Assembly (NCBI RefSeq): GCF_029637705.1
Contig: NZ_CP121252.1
Coordinates: forward strand, 3,065,676 to 3,129,675
Source: Citricoccus muralis
Lineage (GTDB): Bacteria > Actinomycetota > Actinomycetes > Actinomycetales > Micrococcaceae
DNA: 64,000 nt
Direction: 5' to 3'
The notes below the pieces were generated by a model, which saw nothing but the letters and a program-made list of their open reading frames with translations, was not told the DNA's origin and ran no database searches. A program made the position numbers and the translations under genes. How positions within the stretch are numbered: position 1 is the first letter of the stretch; every line of letters starts with the position of its first letter. This document shows positions 16,314 through 25,493 of this stretch, in pieces.

Positions 16314-17957
16314 TCACACCTCCGGGCTGCGGTGCGTGAATCGGCCGCCCACCATGGTCGCGTCCACCGGAATCGCATGAATCTCGCTGACGTCGACGTC
16401 GACCGGATGTTCCCGCAGCACCACCACATCCGCGAGCTGGCCGGGCACCAGCCGGCCCTTGTCACGCTGCCCGGTAACCTGCGCCGACCCCACCGTCGCT
16501 GCGGCAAGGGCCTCCTGAACCGTGATCCGCTGCCGGTGCCCGTACTCCCGACCGGCTTCAGTGAGACGCTCGACGAACGACTGGATGCCCCGCAACGGCG
16601 CCCCGGCGGTGACCGGCCGATCCGAACTGAGCGCCAGCGGCATGCCCGATTCGAGCACGCTGCGCGCCGGTTGCGCCCATTCGGTGCGTTCCGGACCCAC
16701 CGCGGCGCGGATGCCCTCTCCGAACGTGCTGATGAAACTGGACTGCATCACGCAGGCGACGTCGAGCCGGGCCATCCGATCAATCTGGTCGGGCCGCACC
16801 ACAATCCCGTGCTCCACCCGGTTCGGCACGCTCCGCGCCCCATCACGACGGCGCGCCTCCTCGATGATGTCCAGCGCCAGATCCAGAGCGGCATCCCCGA
16901 CGGCGTGCAGGGCTACAGACCAGCCAGCGGCGTAGGCGGCAAGCACGCGGGCCCGCATCACCTCCGGGTCCTCCTGCAGGTAGCCGTGTTGACCGGGGCA
17001 GGCGTCATAGTGTTCGGTCACCTGCGCCGTGCGCCCAAGAATCGACCCATCGGTGAACACTTTGACCGGTCCCAACTGCAGTGCATCGTCACCCCAGCCG
17101 GTGCGCAGCCCGCCGCTGAGCCCCTGCCGCTCCGGTTCGTCGTCGTGCCCGCCCAGGCTCTGCAGCACATCGATGACCGGCATCACCTGCATCCGGGTGC
17201 GCAGGGTGCCGGCTTCACGCGCCGCCTGATAGCCGGCGAGCTCACCGGGTGCGTGGCCGATCCACCCGCCGGCCACCCCGGCGTCGGTCACGCTGGTCAG
17301 CCCCTCACGTGCGTACTGGGCGGTGGCCAAGTCCAGGGCGCGAGCGATGGTGTCGATCGAACTGGGCAACAGCAGGTCCTGGATGAGTTTCATGGCGCGC
17401 TCTTCGAGCACCCCCGTGGCACGCCCGGTCTCATCCACCACGATCCGCCCGCCGTCGATCTCCCGGTCCAGGTGCGCCCCCACCCCGGCTCGCTGCATGC
17501 CAAGCCCGCTGAGCTGGCAGGAGTGTCCGGAGGCGTGCTTGATCCACACCGGCCGCCCGTCTGAGGCCTCGTCCAAGGCGTCGGCATCGGGCACGGCCCC
17601 GCCGATCAGCACCGGGTTGAACCCCGAGGCGATCACCCATTCCCCCGGGTCGGTGTCTGCCGCCCGCGAGCGCACCACCCGGTACACGTCGTCCAGGCTG
17701 CGCACCGCCGATAGGTCCGCCTCGATCAGGGTCATCCCGTACCAGACCGAGTGCGCGTGCGCGTCGTTGAACCCCGGCAACACCGTGCGCCCACCCAGCG
17801 ACACCACCTCGCGCGCGGTCAGCCCCGCGGCGTCGTCGCCGATCGCCACCACGCGCCCGTTCAGCACCGCCATACGGTCCACCTCTGCGGGCGAATCAGT
17901 GCCCGGACCAGCACCCGTAACCACCCGGGCATCGCGCAGGATCACATCAACCAGCAT
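16314..17957 (-). CDS. YtcJ-like amidohydrolase family metal-dependent hydrolase
   Basis: 547 aa from ATG 17955-17957; it overlaps the end of the aminotransferase gene by 11 bases. Metal-binding landmarks of the family are LPGFNDAHAHSVWYG, VKVFTDGSILG, VALHAVGDAALD and a late ALSSDRPV. The C-terminal beta sandwich includes GRLVPGQLADVVVL. YtcJ-type enzymes act on N-formylated or amide substrates, often unknown. Coupling with an AspC-type aminotransferase suggests a role in amino acid or aromatic catabolism, but this is only inferred. Confidence 0.85.
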   Translation of the reverse strand: MLVDVILRDARVVTGAGPGTDSPAEVDRMAVLNGRVVAIGDDAAGLTAREVVSLGGRTVLPGFNDAHAHSVWYGMTLIEADLSAVRSLDDVYRVVRSRAADTDPGEWVIASGFNPVLIGGAVPDADALDEASDGRPVWIKHASGHSCQLSGLGMQRAGVGAHLDREIDGGRIVVDETGRATGVLEERAMKLIQDLLLPSSIDTIARALDLATAQYAREGLTSVTDAGVAGGWIGHAPGELAGYQAAREAGTLRTRMQVMPVIDVLQSLGGHDDEPERQGLSGGLRTGWGDDALQLGPVKVFTDGSILGRTAQVTEHYDACPGQHGYLQEDPEVMRARVLAAYAAGWSVALHAVGDAALDLALDIIEEARRRDGARSVPNRVEHGIVVRPDQIDRMARLDVACVMQSSFISTFGEGIRAAVGPERTEWAQPARSVLESGMPLALSSDRPVTAGAPLRGIQSFVERLTEAGREYGHRQRITVQEALAAATVGSAQVTGQRDKGRLVPGQLADVVVLREHPVDVDVSEIHAIPVDATMVGGRFTHRSPEV

Positions 17958-19143
17958 CGCGCACCCGATCATGCACCTCGAGGATCGCGTTCGCCAGCCG
18001 GTCCACCGCCGCGGTGGGCACCCCCGCCAGGTTGATCCGCCCCGAAGGCACGCCATACACCGCGTGGTCGATGCGCAGCCGGGCCATCTGTTCCGGGCTC
18101 AGCGGCAACCGCAAGAACATCCCCCGCTGATCCGCCAGCGCCGGCCATTCTGGCGCGTCCGAGGCCGCCGTCAACCCCCGCACCAGCCCTTCGCGCAATC
18201 CGGTGATCCGCTCCCGCATCTGGTCCAGCTCGGCACGCCACTGCGCGCGCAACCCGTCGTCGCCGAGCACCTCCGCCACCACCCGGGCACCGTGCGAAGG
18301 TGCCTGCGAGTACGCCGCCCGGGCGATCACCTCGAGCACCCCGTGCACGTACGTACCGCGCTCCGGGTTCGACATCACGGCGACGGCGCAGCCGGTGCGT
18401 TCGCTATACAGCCCCCACACCTTCGACGCGCTCACCGCCACGAGTCCCTCCGGCACGATCTCCAGCATCCGCCGCATCCCGGCCAGGTCCTCTTCCAGTC
18501 CGTCGCCCAGCCCGAAATAGGCGTGGTCAATCAGCGGGATCACCCCGGCCCGGTTCATCTCGTGTCCCAACTGCTCCCACACCGCCACGGGCATGGTCAG
18601 CCCGGTCGGATTGTGGCAGGCACCCTGCAACAGCAACACGTCCCCGGCCCGCGCGCCCCGCACCGCCTCGACGACGGCGTCGACGTTCAGATACCCCTCA
18701 TTCTCGATGGCGTACTCCTGGATCCGCAGCCCGGCCGCCTGCAGCACCGGCACATGGTTCACGTACGCGGGAACCCCCAGGTGCACCGTGCGCTCCGGGC
18801 CGGTGATCGCCAACAGCTCGGCCAACAGCCGCAGCGCCCCCGTCCCGCCGACCGCCTGCAGCGAGCGCGCCCGCTGGGTCAGGTCGCTGTCGCCCAGTAC
18901 CAGGTCGGTGATCCCCGCATTGAACTCGATATTGCCCGACGGGCTCGTGTACTCCTTGGTCGCGGCGATCGAGGCCAGCCGCAGCTCCGCCTCCTGCACC
19001 GCCTGCGGCACGGGGCACACCCCGTGCTCATCCCGGTACACGCCGATCACCAGGTTCAGCCGGTTCAAACGCAGGTCGGCGGCACATTCGGCCGTCAGCG
19101 CCCACAGCGGATCGAGTTGGAGGTCGGGTTGCGTCAGGAGCAT
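17947..19143 (-). CDS. Class I aspartate/aromatic aminotransferase
   Basis: 398 aa. It follows the AspC/TyrB pattern rather than the AspB type: LNLVIGVYRDEHG, KEYTSPSGNIEFN, the PLP-contact LLLQGACHNPTGL, IDHAYFGLGDGL and the PLP lysine in SASKVWGLYSERTGC. A late arginine in PSGRINLAG fits the substrate carboxylate site. Substrates may be aspartate or aromatic amino acids. It is co-directional with and overlaps the amidohydrolase gene, and it is divergent from the class III aminotransferase at 19358. Confidence 0.88.
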   Translation of the reverse strand: MLLTQPDLQLDPLWALTAECAADLRLNRLNLVIGVYRDEHGVCPVPQAVQEAELRLASIAATKEYTSPSGNIEFNAGITDLVLGDSDLTQRARSLQAVGGTGALRLLAELLAITGPERTVHLGVPAYVNHVPVLQAAGLRIQEYAIENEGYLNVDAVVEAVRGARAGDVLLLQGACHNPTGLTMPVAVWEQLGHEMNRAGVIPLIDHAYFGLGDGLEEDLAGMRRMLEIVPEGLVAVSASKVWGLYSERTGCAVAVMSNPERGTYVHGVLEVIARAAYSQAPSHGARVVAEVLGDDGLRAQWRAELDQMRERITGLREGLVRGLTAASDAPEWPALADQRGMFLRLPLSPEQMARLRIDHAVYGVPSGRINLAGVPTAAVDRLANAILEVHDRVRDAG

Positions 19144-19357
19144 GAGATCGCCTCGGCTTCCGGGTCGCGCCGTCGAGCTTTGCGGTCAGCCTAGTATGCA
19201 ACCACCCTCGACGAAAAGATGCACCGCCCGATGTTCACCCGCGTGTTCCCCGCCACTTTCTTTAACCGGTGCTAGCTCCTAGCCTGGAAACAATGGCACT
19301 CAGATCCGTGCGTTTCTGAAGAAGCGTCGTCATCCACGTCGAAGAGAGGTCCAGCAG

Positions 19358-20659
19358 ATGAGCAACACCGACCTGCACCCCCCGACCACCGCCACCGCCC
19401 CCCTCGTCGACGGACCCGCCCTCTGGCCGGCCCAGGCGCATACCCCCAGCGTGCTGGGACGTCAGCTCGTCATCGAGCGCGGTGAGGGTTCCTACATTCA
19501 CACCACCGACGGGCGCCGTCTTTTCGACGGAACCGCCGGGCTCTGGCACGCCAATGTGGGGCATTCCCATCCGGAGTTGGCCCAGGCTGCATACTCCCAG
19601 ATGCAACGGCTGGAGACTTATCACACCTTCGCCCGCTTCACGAACGATCAGGCCCAGGCCCTGGGTGAGCGCCTGGCCAGCATCTCGCCCATCGAGCGCT
19701 CCAAGGTGATCCTGAATTCCGGAGGGTCCGACGCCATCGACGTCGCCTGCAAGCTGGCGCGCCGGCATTGGCAGCGCGAGGGTCGACCCAGCAAGCAGCT
19801 CATTCTCAGCCGCGAATTCGCCTATCACGGCCTGCACGCCTATGGCACCTCGATCGCGGGCCTGGAGTTCAACCGTGAAGGCTACGGCACCGAGTCGCTC
19901 GTCCCGGAAACCGCGCGGGTTCCCGTGCACGACGCCGACGCCCTGGAGCGCATCATCCACGAGATCGGCGCCGACACCATCGCCGCCATCGTCACCGAGC
20001 CCGTCCAGGGCACCGGCGGGGTGAATCCTCCCGCGCCGGGTTACCTCGACAAACTGCAACGGCTGGCCCGTGAGAACGACATCCTGATCATCCTGGACGA
20101 GGTGATCACCGGGTTCGGCCGCACCGGCACCATGTTCGCGGCCGAGCGCTACCAGGTCGACCCCGACATCGTGACCTTCGCCAAGGGGGTCACTTCCGGC
20201 TACGCGCCCCTGGGCGGCATTCTGATCAGCCCCCGGCTGTGGGAGCCCTTCTACCGGGACTCACCGGACACCCCGGTCTTCCGGCATGGCTCCACCTACG
20301 GCGGTCACGCCACCTCCGCTGCCGTCGCCCTGGCGCACCTGGACCTGCTGGAGCGCGAGCAGCTGATCCCGCGCGTCCGCGAACTAGAAACGGTGCTGGA
20401 CCAACAGCTCTCCGCCCTGGCCGAGCGAAACTCCGCGGTACAGGACGTGCGTGTGGCGGGCCTGCTCGGCGGCGTCACCCTGAATGAAAACCTCTCCGCA
20501 GAACGGGTGGCGGACGAGATCATCGAGCTCGGGTTCATCTCCCGGCCGCTGCGCGGCAACACCCTGCAGATCAGCCCGCCATTCATCATCAGCAACGACG
20601 AGCTCATCGCTTTCGTGAACGCCATCGACGAGGCCATCACCACGGAAATGACCCGGTAG
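19358..20659 (+). CDS. Class III (omega) aminotransferase
   Basis: 433 aa, preceded by AGAGAGG. Motifs are LFDGTAGLWHANVGHSHPE, VILNSGGSDAIDVACKLAR, the aspartate in ILDEVITGFGRTGTMFA and the PLP lysine in VTFAKGVTSGYAPLGG. Members of this family transfer amino groups from omega-amino acids, putrescine or beta-alanine to pyruvate or 2-oxoglutarate. GABA from the arginine cluster 7 kb upstream is an attractive donor, though there is no operon link. It ends tail-to-tail with the M50 gene, overlapping it by 23 bases. Confidence 0.88.
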   Translation: MSNTDLHPPTTATAPLVDGPALWPAQAHTPSVLGRQLVIERGEGSYIHTTDGRRLFDGTAGLWHANVGHSHPELAQAAYSQMQRLETYHTFARFTNDQAQALGERLASISPIERSKVILNSGGSDAIDVACKLARRHWQREGRPSKQLILSREFAYHGLHAYGTSIAGLEFNREGYGTESLVPETARVPVHDADALERIIHEIGADTIAAIVTEPVQGTGGVNPPAPGYLDKLQRLARENDILIILDEVITGFGRTGTMFAAERYQVDPDIVTFAKGVTSGYAPLGGILISPRLWEPFYRDSPDTPVFRHGSTYGGHATSAAVALAHLDLLEREQLIPRVRELETVLDQQLSALAERNSAVQDVRVAGLLGGVTLNENLSAERVADEIIELGFISRPLRGNTLQISPPFIISNDELIAFVNAIDEAITTEMTR

Positions 20660-21371
20660 CCGCATCGAGCATCAGCCACCCACCAGCTACGAGGCACCCA
20701 GCACAGACCAACCAATACACAGCAACCCACGCGACGGCGGGGATCCGGGTGAGGGCGGCCAGCTGGTCGGCGTCCGTGCCGCCGCTCACGCTACCCCGCC
20801 CCGACACGGCACGACGTCGCGCCCGCTGCAGGTCCACCACGGCTCGGGGCGCGATCAACAGCAGCGACCACACCAACAGGTACGCCATCCCGGTCAACAT
20901 CGGCCCAGGGGCCAGCCACGACACCGCCGCAACCGCCACCCCGGTGGCCAGCACCACCCACAGCCCGTACAGGTTCCGGATCAGCACCAGCATGACCGCA
21001 CACAGCAGCACCAGCAGCCACAGCCAGCCGGCGGCGTAACCGAGACTCACCAACCACGCGCCACCCAGGCCCAGTAGCGCCGGCGCCGGATAGCCCGCCA
21101 GCAGGGTCGCCACCATGCCGGGCCCACTCCGTCGCCCCCGACTCACCGTCACCCCGGAGGTGTCGGAATTCAACCGGATCCCGCTGAGTCGGCGTCCCAC
21201 CAGCACCGCGACCAGGGCGTGCCCGGCCTCGTGGATCAGCGTGCCCACCTGCCGCACCATCCGGTATCCCAGCGGCGTCCACGTCACTACCAGCGCACCC
21301 ACGCCGAGTGCCAGCACCACCAGCCAACTCAGCGGCGGCTGCACACTCGTCGCCCGCTCCCAGATCTCCAT
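20637..21371 (-). CDS. M50 family membrane metallopeptidase (site-2-protease-like)
   Basis: 244 aa from ATG 21369-21371. The zinc motif HEAGHA follows the first hydrophobic segment (WLVVLALGVGALVVTW), and several further transmembrane segments follow. The usual second metal-ligand motif is not obvious by eye; the closest is the region around LIRNLYG. The M50-like fold matches small actinobacterial M50B-type proteins of unknown substrate. Its start lies only 31 bases from the truncated PadR remnant, suggesting the upstream region was rearranged. Confidence 0.75.
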   Translation of the reverse strand: MEIWERATSVQPPLSWLVVLALGVGALVVTWTPLGYRMVRQVGTLIHEAGHALVAVLVGRRLSGIRLNSDTSGVTVSRGRRSGPGMVATLLAGYPAPALLGLGGAWLVSLGYAAGWLWLLVLLCAVMLVLIRNLYGLWVVLATGVAVAAVSWLAPGPMLTGMAYLLVWSLLLIAPRAVVDLQRARRRAVSGRGSVSGGTDADQLAALTRIPAVAWVAVYWLVCAGCLVAGGWLMLDAATGSFPW

Positions 21372-21402
21372 CACCACGCCACCAGATATAGCAGTCCCAC
21401 CT

Positions 21403-21621
21403 GATCCCACGCTCTACCCCCTGCTGCGCCGCCTCGATAAACAAGGGCACCTCACTAGCGAGTGGAACACCGAAGAATCCCGACCCCGCAAGTTCTACCG
21501 CACCTCCGAACAGGGCCTCCGCCTGGCCGACACCCTGCACAGCGACTGGCTCGCACTCACCACATCCCTCACCTCACTCACCCCCGAGGGCTCCCCTGAA
21601 ACATCTGGAGCATCGTCATGA
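21403..21621 (+). pseudogene. PadR family regulator, 5'-truncated remnant
   Basis: The reading frame from 21403 to the TGA at 21619-21621 encodes PTLYPLLRRLDKQGHLTSEW, then RKFYRTSEQGLRLADTL. That is the wing and C-terminal helix of a PadR winged-helix regulator, which normally follows ~40 N-terminal residues of helix-turn-helix. Those residues are missing: upstream sequence changes abruptly into the M50 gene region. The stop overlaps the ATG of the HAAS gene, the usual PadR-HAAS operon arrangement. It is presumed non-functional. Confidence 0.75.
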
Positions 21622-21640
21622 GCGCCACCCTGACCGACCG

Positions 21641-21644
21641 CTAC
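21641..21644. repeat. Target site duplication, left copy (CTAC)
   Basis: CTAC directly precedes the left IS end and is repeated at 22976-22979 directly after the right end. Fusing across one copy restores the reading frame of the interrupted gene. Confidence 0.85.
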
Positions 21645-21682
21645 TGGGCTTGCCCGCAAGTTGTGGACATGTTCTTAGTTCA

Positions 21683-22588
21683 TCAGGCCGTTGCCTGAAG
21701 TCTTTCTATCTCACCGGCTGACTGCTGTTCCCTAAGGGAATGTTCGTATTCCACCGGCGGGAGCATCCCGAGGGCCGAATGCAGTCGCCGACGGTTGTAA
21801 ACCTGCTCAATCCAATGAACGACCCCAGCACGAGCTTCAGCCCGGGTAGCCCAGACACGACGGTCATAGAACTCGGTTTTCAATTTGGAGAACACGCTCT
21901 CTGCCATCGCATTATCGAAGCAAACCCCGGTCCGGCCGACTGACTGAGCCAAGCCCAAATCCCAACAGACTTTGTACGTGTCTTCACTGGTGTACTGGGC
22001 CCCTCGATCCGCGTGAAATACCAGGCCATCAGGCTTGTGATTCTGCCGGACCAAGCACGCTCTTCGCAGCGCGGATTCAATCAGCTCGGAGTTCTGCACC
22101 CTCGACATCGACCAGCCCAGCACGCGCCGGCTATGGGCATCGGTGACCAGGCACAGATACAGCCATCCTTCCCCGGTACGTAGATACGTCACATCACTGA
22201 TCCAGACCTTGTCCAGTTCGCCTTGATCCCAGGTGCGCTTCACCCGATCTGGAATGCGATGCGGGCGTACTCCAGCGATCGTGGTCACCGGGGAGAACAT
22301 TCGTGGGCTGATCCCTTCCAACCCCTGACGACGCATCGACGCAGCCACCGTTTTCCGATTGACGTTGATCCCTTCTCGGCCGAGTTGAGCACTGATCCGA
22401 GGCGCTCCATACACGTGACCAGACTCGGCATGAACGTCGCGAACCTTCGCGTCGATCTGTCGTTGACGTGCCGCACGCGGCCCGGGAGGACGACCTTCGC
22501 GACCGACCCAGGCGTAATAGCCCGAGGCGGAGACTCCTAATAATCGCGCCATGCGCTTGATTTGGTGATTGTGCTTCTCCACGTGCAT
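21683..22588 (-). CDS. IS3-family transposase OrfB (DDE integrase)
   Basis: 301 aa. An HTH_21-type N-terminus (RMARLLGVSASGYYAW) precedes an rve integrase core. The three catalytic acids are visible in WISDVTYLRTGEGWLYL (Asp), GLVFHADRGAQYTS (Asp) and NAMAESVFSKLKTEFYDRR (Glu). Its ATG shares one base with the orfA stop (TGATG), so it is made either by coupled re-initiation or by a frameshift fusion with OrfA, as is usual in this family. The gene appears intact. Confidence 0.95.
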   Translation of the reverse strand: MHVEKHNHQIKRMARLLGVSASGYYAWVGREGRPPGPRAARQRQIDAKVRDVHAESGHVYGAPRISAQLGREGINVNRKTVAASMRRQGLEGISPRMFSPVTTIAGVRPHRIPDRVKRTWDQGELDKVWISDVTYLRTGEGWLYLCLVTDAHSRRVLGWSMSRVQNSELIESALRRACLVRQNHKPDGLVFHADRGAQYTSEDTYKVCWDLGLAQSVGRTGVCFDNAMAESVFSKLKTEFYDRRVWATRAEARAGVVHWIEQVYNRRRLHSALGMLPPVEYEHSLREQQSAGEIERLQATA

Positions 22589-22905
22589 CAGTTCAAACCG
22601 TTCCGGTCCTGACGCTTCTGCGCGAAGAAGCTCGCGGCTTTTCCCAGGAACTCATTGTCCTTTCTGGCCTCGTAGAGTTCCTTCGTTAGCTTCGCGTTCT
22701 CAGCTTCAAGCTCCTCGACGGTGCGTCGTTTCGTTGGCTGGCGAGACTCGCGCTCGATCTTCACCCACCGGCCAAGTGACTGTTCTCCAACGCCGATCTC
22801 TTCGGCGACAGCTCGGATGCTGCGATCGGTATCGATCACCAATCGAGCGGCTTCTCTTTTGAATTCCGGGGTAAAGCTCCGGCGTTTACTCGTCATGGTT
22901 CTCAT
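22588..22905 (-). CDS. IS3-family transposase OrfA
   Basis: 105 aa. It has an N-terminal helix-turn-helix (RRSFTPEFKREAARLV, SIRAVAEEIGVGEQSLGRWV) followed by a leucine-zipper-like segment (VEELEAENAKLTKELYEARKDNEFLGKA), the standard OrfA layout for terminal-repeat binding and multimerisation. It is intact and precedes orfB. Confidence 0.95.
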   Translation of the reverse strand: MRTMTSKRRSFTPEFKREAARLVIDTDRSIRAVAEEIGVGEQSLGRWVKIERESRQPTKRRTVEELEAENAKLTKELYEARKDNEFLGKAASFFAQKRQDRNGLN

Positions 22906-22975
22906 CGTGACACCTTCCTGGTAACAGCCACAGCCGCCACCTTGCTCAGATGTCCACTAATTCAGGGTAAGCCCA

Positions 22976-22979
22976 CTAC
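22976..22979. repeat. Target site duplication, right copy (CTAC)
   Basis: Second copy of the CTAC duplication flanking the IS3-family element; the HAAS frame resumes with the next base. Confidence 0.85.
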
Positions 22980-24038
22980 ATCGCGGCCACCGTGAAGTCA
23001 CTGCCCGCCTCAGTCCAGGAGGACGTCCGCACCGAGCTGGAAGCTTCCATTCTCGACGACGTCGACGCCCGCATTGAGGCCGGAGAAACCCCGGAAGAAG
23101 CCGAGCGCGCCGTCCTCACTGCCCTGGGTGACCCGGCCGTCCTCGCCGCCGGGTACTCCAACCAGCCTCTGCACCTCATTGGCCCCCGCTATTTCATCGC
23201 GTGGCGCCGACTGCTGAAACTGTTGCTCATCATCGTCCCGATCTGTGCCTTCGGCGGGGTCGCCTTCGCCCAGGTACTGGCCAACTCCTCCCCCGGCGAG
23301 GTGGTCGGCCAGGCCCTCGGCGTCGCCCTGGCGTCGGTGGTGCATGTGAGCTTCTGGGTCACCCTGGTGTTCGTGATCTTCGAACGTACCGGTGCCGATA
23401 CGGGCACCACTTGGGACGTCGACCAGCTGCCGGATTGGCAAGACCACGGCACCGGTCGCTCCGACCTGATCGCCACCCTGGTCTTCCTGGGACTGGCCCT
23501 CGGTGCCGTCCTGTGGGATCAACTGCGCGGATTCATCCACGTAGACGGGGAATCGGTTCCGATTCTCGCGCCGCAGTTGTGGCCCTGGTGGATGGTCGGG
23601 TTACTGGGATTGCTGGTACTTGAAGCAGTTTTCGCCATCGTGCTGTATCGACGACGGCGCTGGAGCACAGCTCTCGCCGTGGCCAACACCGCCCTGGCGA
23701 TCCTGTTCCTCAGCTGGGCCATGACCCTGCTGGGGCGTGGCGACCTGTTCAGCGCCGAGCTGATCGAGCTGGCGCTGAGCAACGGGGTCAGCCAAGACAC
23801 GCTGCGCACCCTCGGCGTGATTCTCGGATTCGGCATCGTGACCATCAGTGCGTGGGACATCACCGACGGCTGGTGGAAGACCCACCGCATGGGCCAGCAG
23901 ATTGAGAAAGTTCCGCTGATAACCTGATGAAAATGCGCTCCCCACGCGCGTCACCCGTTTCAGCAGCACCCCAAAGGACCCACCGATGAGCTCTCTCCCG
24001 ACACGATTCACTCTCCTCTTGTCGGATGGAGCTACACA

Positions 24039-25493
24039 GTGATCACCGGGGAACTGAAATCCAAGATCGACCGCGTGTGGGATGCCTTCTGGTCGGGAGG
24101 CATCAGCAATCCGCTGGAAGTCATCGAGCAGATCACCTACCTGCTGTTCATCCGCCGACTGGACGAGATCCAGACCCTCGCCGAGAATAAGGCACGGGTC
24201 ACCGGCAAGCCGATCGAGAATCCAGTGTTTTTGGCAGGCCAGACGGATCTTCGGTGGAGCCACTTCAAGAACACCTCCCCCGAGGTGATGTTCAAGATCA
24301 TCGGTGACGAGGTCTTTCCGTTCCTGCGTGGAATGGGCGATGGCACCACATACAGCCAGCACATGAAAGATGCTCGCTTCACCATCCCCACCCCGTCCTT
24401 GCTGTCGAAGGTCGTCGACATGCTCGACGGCATCCCGATGACCGACCGCGACACTAACGGCGACCTTTACGAATATCTGCTGTCGAAAATCGCCTCGGCT
24501 GGCGTGAACGGACAGTTCCGCACCCCGCGCCACATCATCGACCTCATGGTCCAGATGACCGCGCCGACAGCGGTCGATGAGATCTGCGACCCCGCCTGCG
24601 GCACCGCTGGATTCCTTGTCTCGGCGAGCGAGTACGTCCGCGAGACTCACAATGATGCGCTGCTGGATGCCACACAACGGCGCCATTTCCACCATTCGAT
24701 GTTCCACGGCTATGACTTCGACTCGACCATGCTCCGCATCGGCAGCATGAACATGCTCATGCACGGTATCGAAGCCCCGGATATTCGTTACCGTGACTCA
24801 CTTTCTGAGGGTGCCGCTGGGGATACCGAGAAGTACACGCTCATCCTCGCCAATCCGCCTTTCGCTGGGTCTCTGGACTACGAGTCAACCGCGAAGGATT
24901 TGCAGAACACGGTCAAAACGAAGAAGACCGAGCTGCTGTTCCTTGCCTTGTTCTTGAAACTCCTCAAGACTGGCGGTCGCGCTGCGGTCATCGTTCCCGA
25001 TGGAGTACTGTTCGGCTTGAGCTCAGCTCACAAGAAGCTGCGCAAGACGCTCGTTGAAGACCAAAAGCTGGATGCCGTCGTCAAGCTTCCCTCTGGCGTC
25101 TTCCGCCCCTACGCCGGTGTCTCGACCGCCATCCTCTTTTTCACCAAAACGAACGATGGCGGCACGGATAACGTCTGGTTCTACGATGTGCGTGCCGATG
25201 GGTTCTCTCTGGACGACAAACGCAGCCCCGTTGAAGCAAACGATCTGCCGGATGTGCTGGCTCGCTGGCAAGCGCGAGATGCAGAAAAGGATCGCGCCCG
25301 CACCGACCAGTCGTTCTTCGTGCCCAAGACGGACATCGTCGCGCAGGGGTATGACCTCACTATCAACAGGTACAAAGAAGTCGTCTACGAAGAAGTCGAA
25401 CATCCCGCCCCGCTCGACATCATCGCCGACATCGAGAAGTTGGATGCCGAAATCGCTGCCGACCTCGACGAGCTGAAGGCGATGCTCTCGTGA
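24039..25493 (+). CDS. hsdM: Type I restriction-modification system DNA methyltransferase subunit
   Basis: 484 aa from GTG 24039, with GGATGGAG upstream. The N-terminal HsdM_N helical domain (ITGELKSKIDRVWDAFWSG, ITYLLFIRRLDE) is followed by the N6-adenine methyltransferase core: SAM-binding DPACGTAGFLVSASEY and the catalytic NPPF in LILANPPFAG. It methylates adenines at sites chosen by HsdS. The stop overlaps the HsdS GTG (GTGA). Base composition here is visibly less GC-biased than in the flanking housekeeping genes, in keeping with horizontal transfer. Confidence 0.95.
   Translation: MITGELKSKIDRVWDAFWSGGISNPLEVIEQITYLLFIRRLDEIQTLAENKARVTGKPIENPVFLAGQTDLRWSHFKNTSPEVMFKIIGDEVFPFLRGMGDGTTYSQHMKDARFTIPTPSLLSKVVDMLDGIPMTDRDTNGDLYEYLLSKIASAGVNGQFRTPRHIIDLMVQMTAPTAVDEICDPACGTAGFLVSASEYVRETHNDALLDATQRRHFHHSMFHGYDFDSTMLRIGSMNMLMHGIEAPDIRYRDSLSEGAAGDTEKYTLILANPPFAGSLDYESTAKDLQNTVKTKKTELLFLALFLKLLKTGGRAAVIVPDGVLFGLSSAHKKLRKTLVEDQKLDAVVKLPSGVFRPYAGVSTAILFFTKTNDGGTDNVWFYDVRADGFSLDDKRSPVEANDLPDVLARWQARDAEKDRARTDQSFFVPKTDIVAQGYDLTINRYKEVVYEEVEHPAPLDIIADIEKLDAEIAADLDELKAMLS

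Larger units (their letters stand above)
21645..22975 (-). mobile_element. IS3-family insertion sequence, 1331 bp, complete
   Basis: Terminal inverted repeats begin TGGGCTTGCCC at the left end and, on the opposite strand, TGGGCTTACCC at the right end; both continue to a shared GTGGAC. The element is flanked by CTAC at 21641-21644 and 22976-22979, a 4-bp target duplication. It carries two partly overlapping minus-strand genes, orfA and orfB, both full length. It disrupts the HAAS gene. Intact ends, intact transposase and exact duplications suggest recent insertion. Confidence 0.9.
21618..23927 (+). pseudogene. HAAS-domain membrane protein gene interrupted by an IS element
   Basis: Nine codons (ATG 21618 to 21644, MSATLTDRY) lie before the insertion; the frame resumes exactly at 22980 with IAATVKSLPASVQEDV and runs to 23927. 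Removing the insertion and one copy of CTAC restores a continuous ~320-residue protein. It has an N-terminal HAAS-like helical domain (ELEASILDDVDARIEAGETPEEAERAVLTALGDP) and about six transmembrane segments. Translation could restart at GTG 22992, losing only 13 residues, but no ribosome site is visible. Its PadR partner is also damaged. Confidence 0.8.

Noticed and set aside
12985..19194. Very long plus-strand open frames opposite the minus-strand genes (such as 12985-14580, 15810-17564, 17323-19194)
   Set aside because: Arg/Pro/His-rich translations typical of antisense frames in GC-rich DNA; the opposite-strand genes have clear catalytic motifs.
22588..22905. IS transposase as a frameshifted (broken) pair
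   Set aside because: The OrfA/OrfB overlap is normal for IS3-family elements, and both frames are full length.
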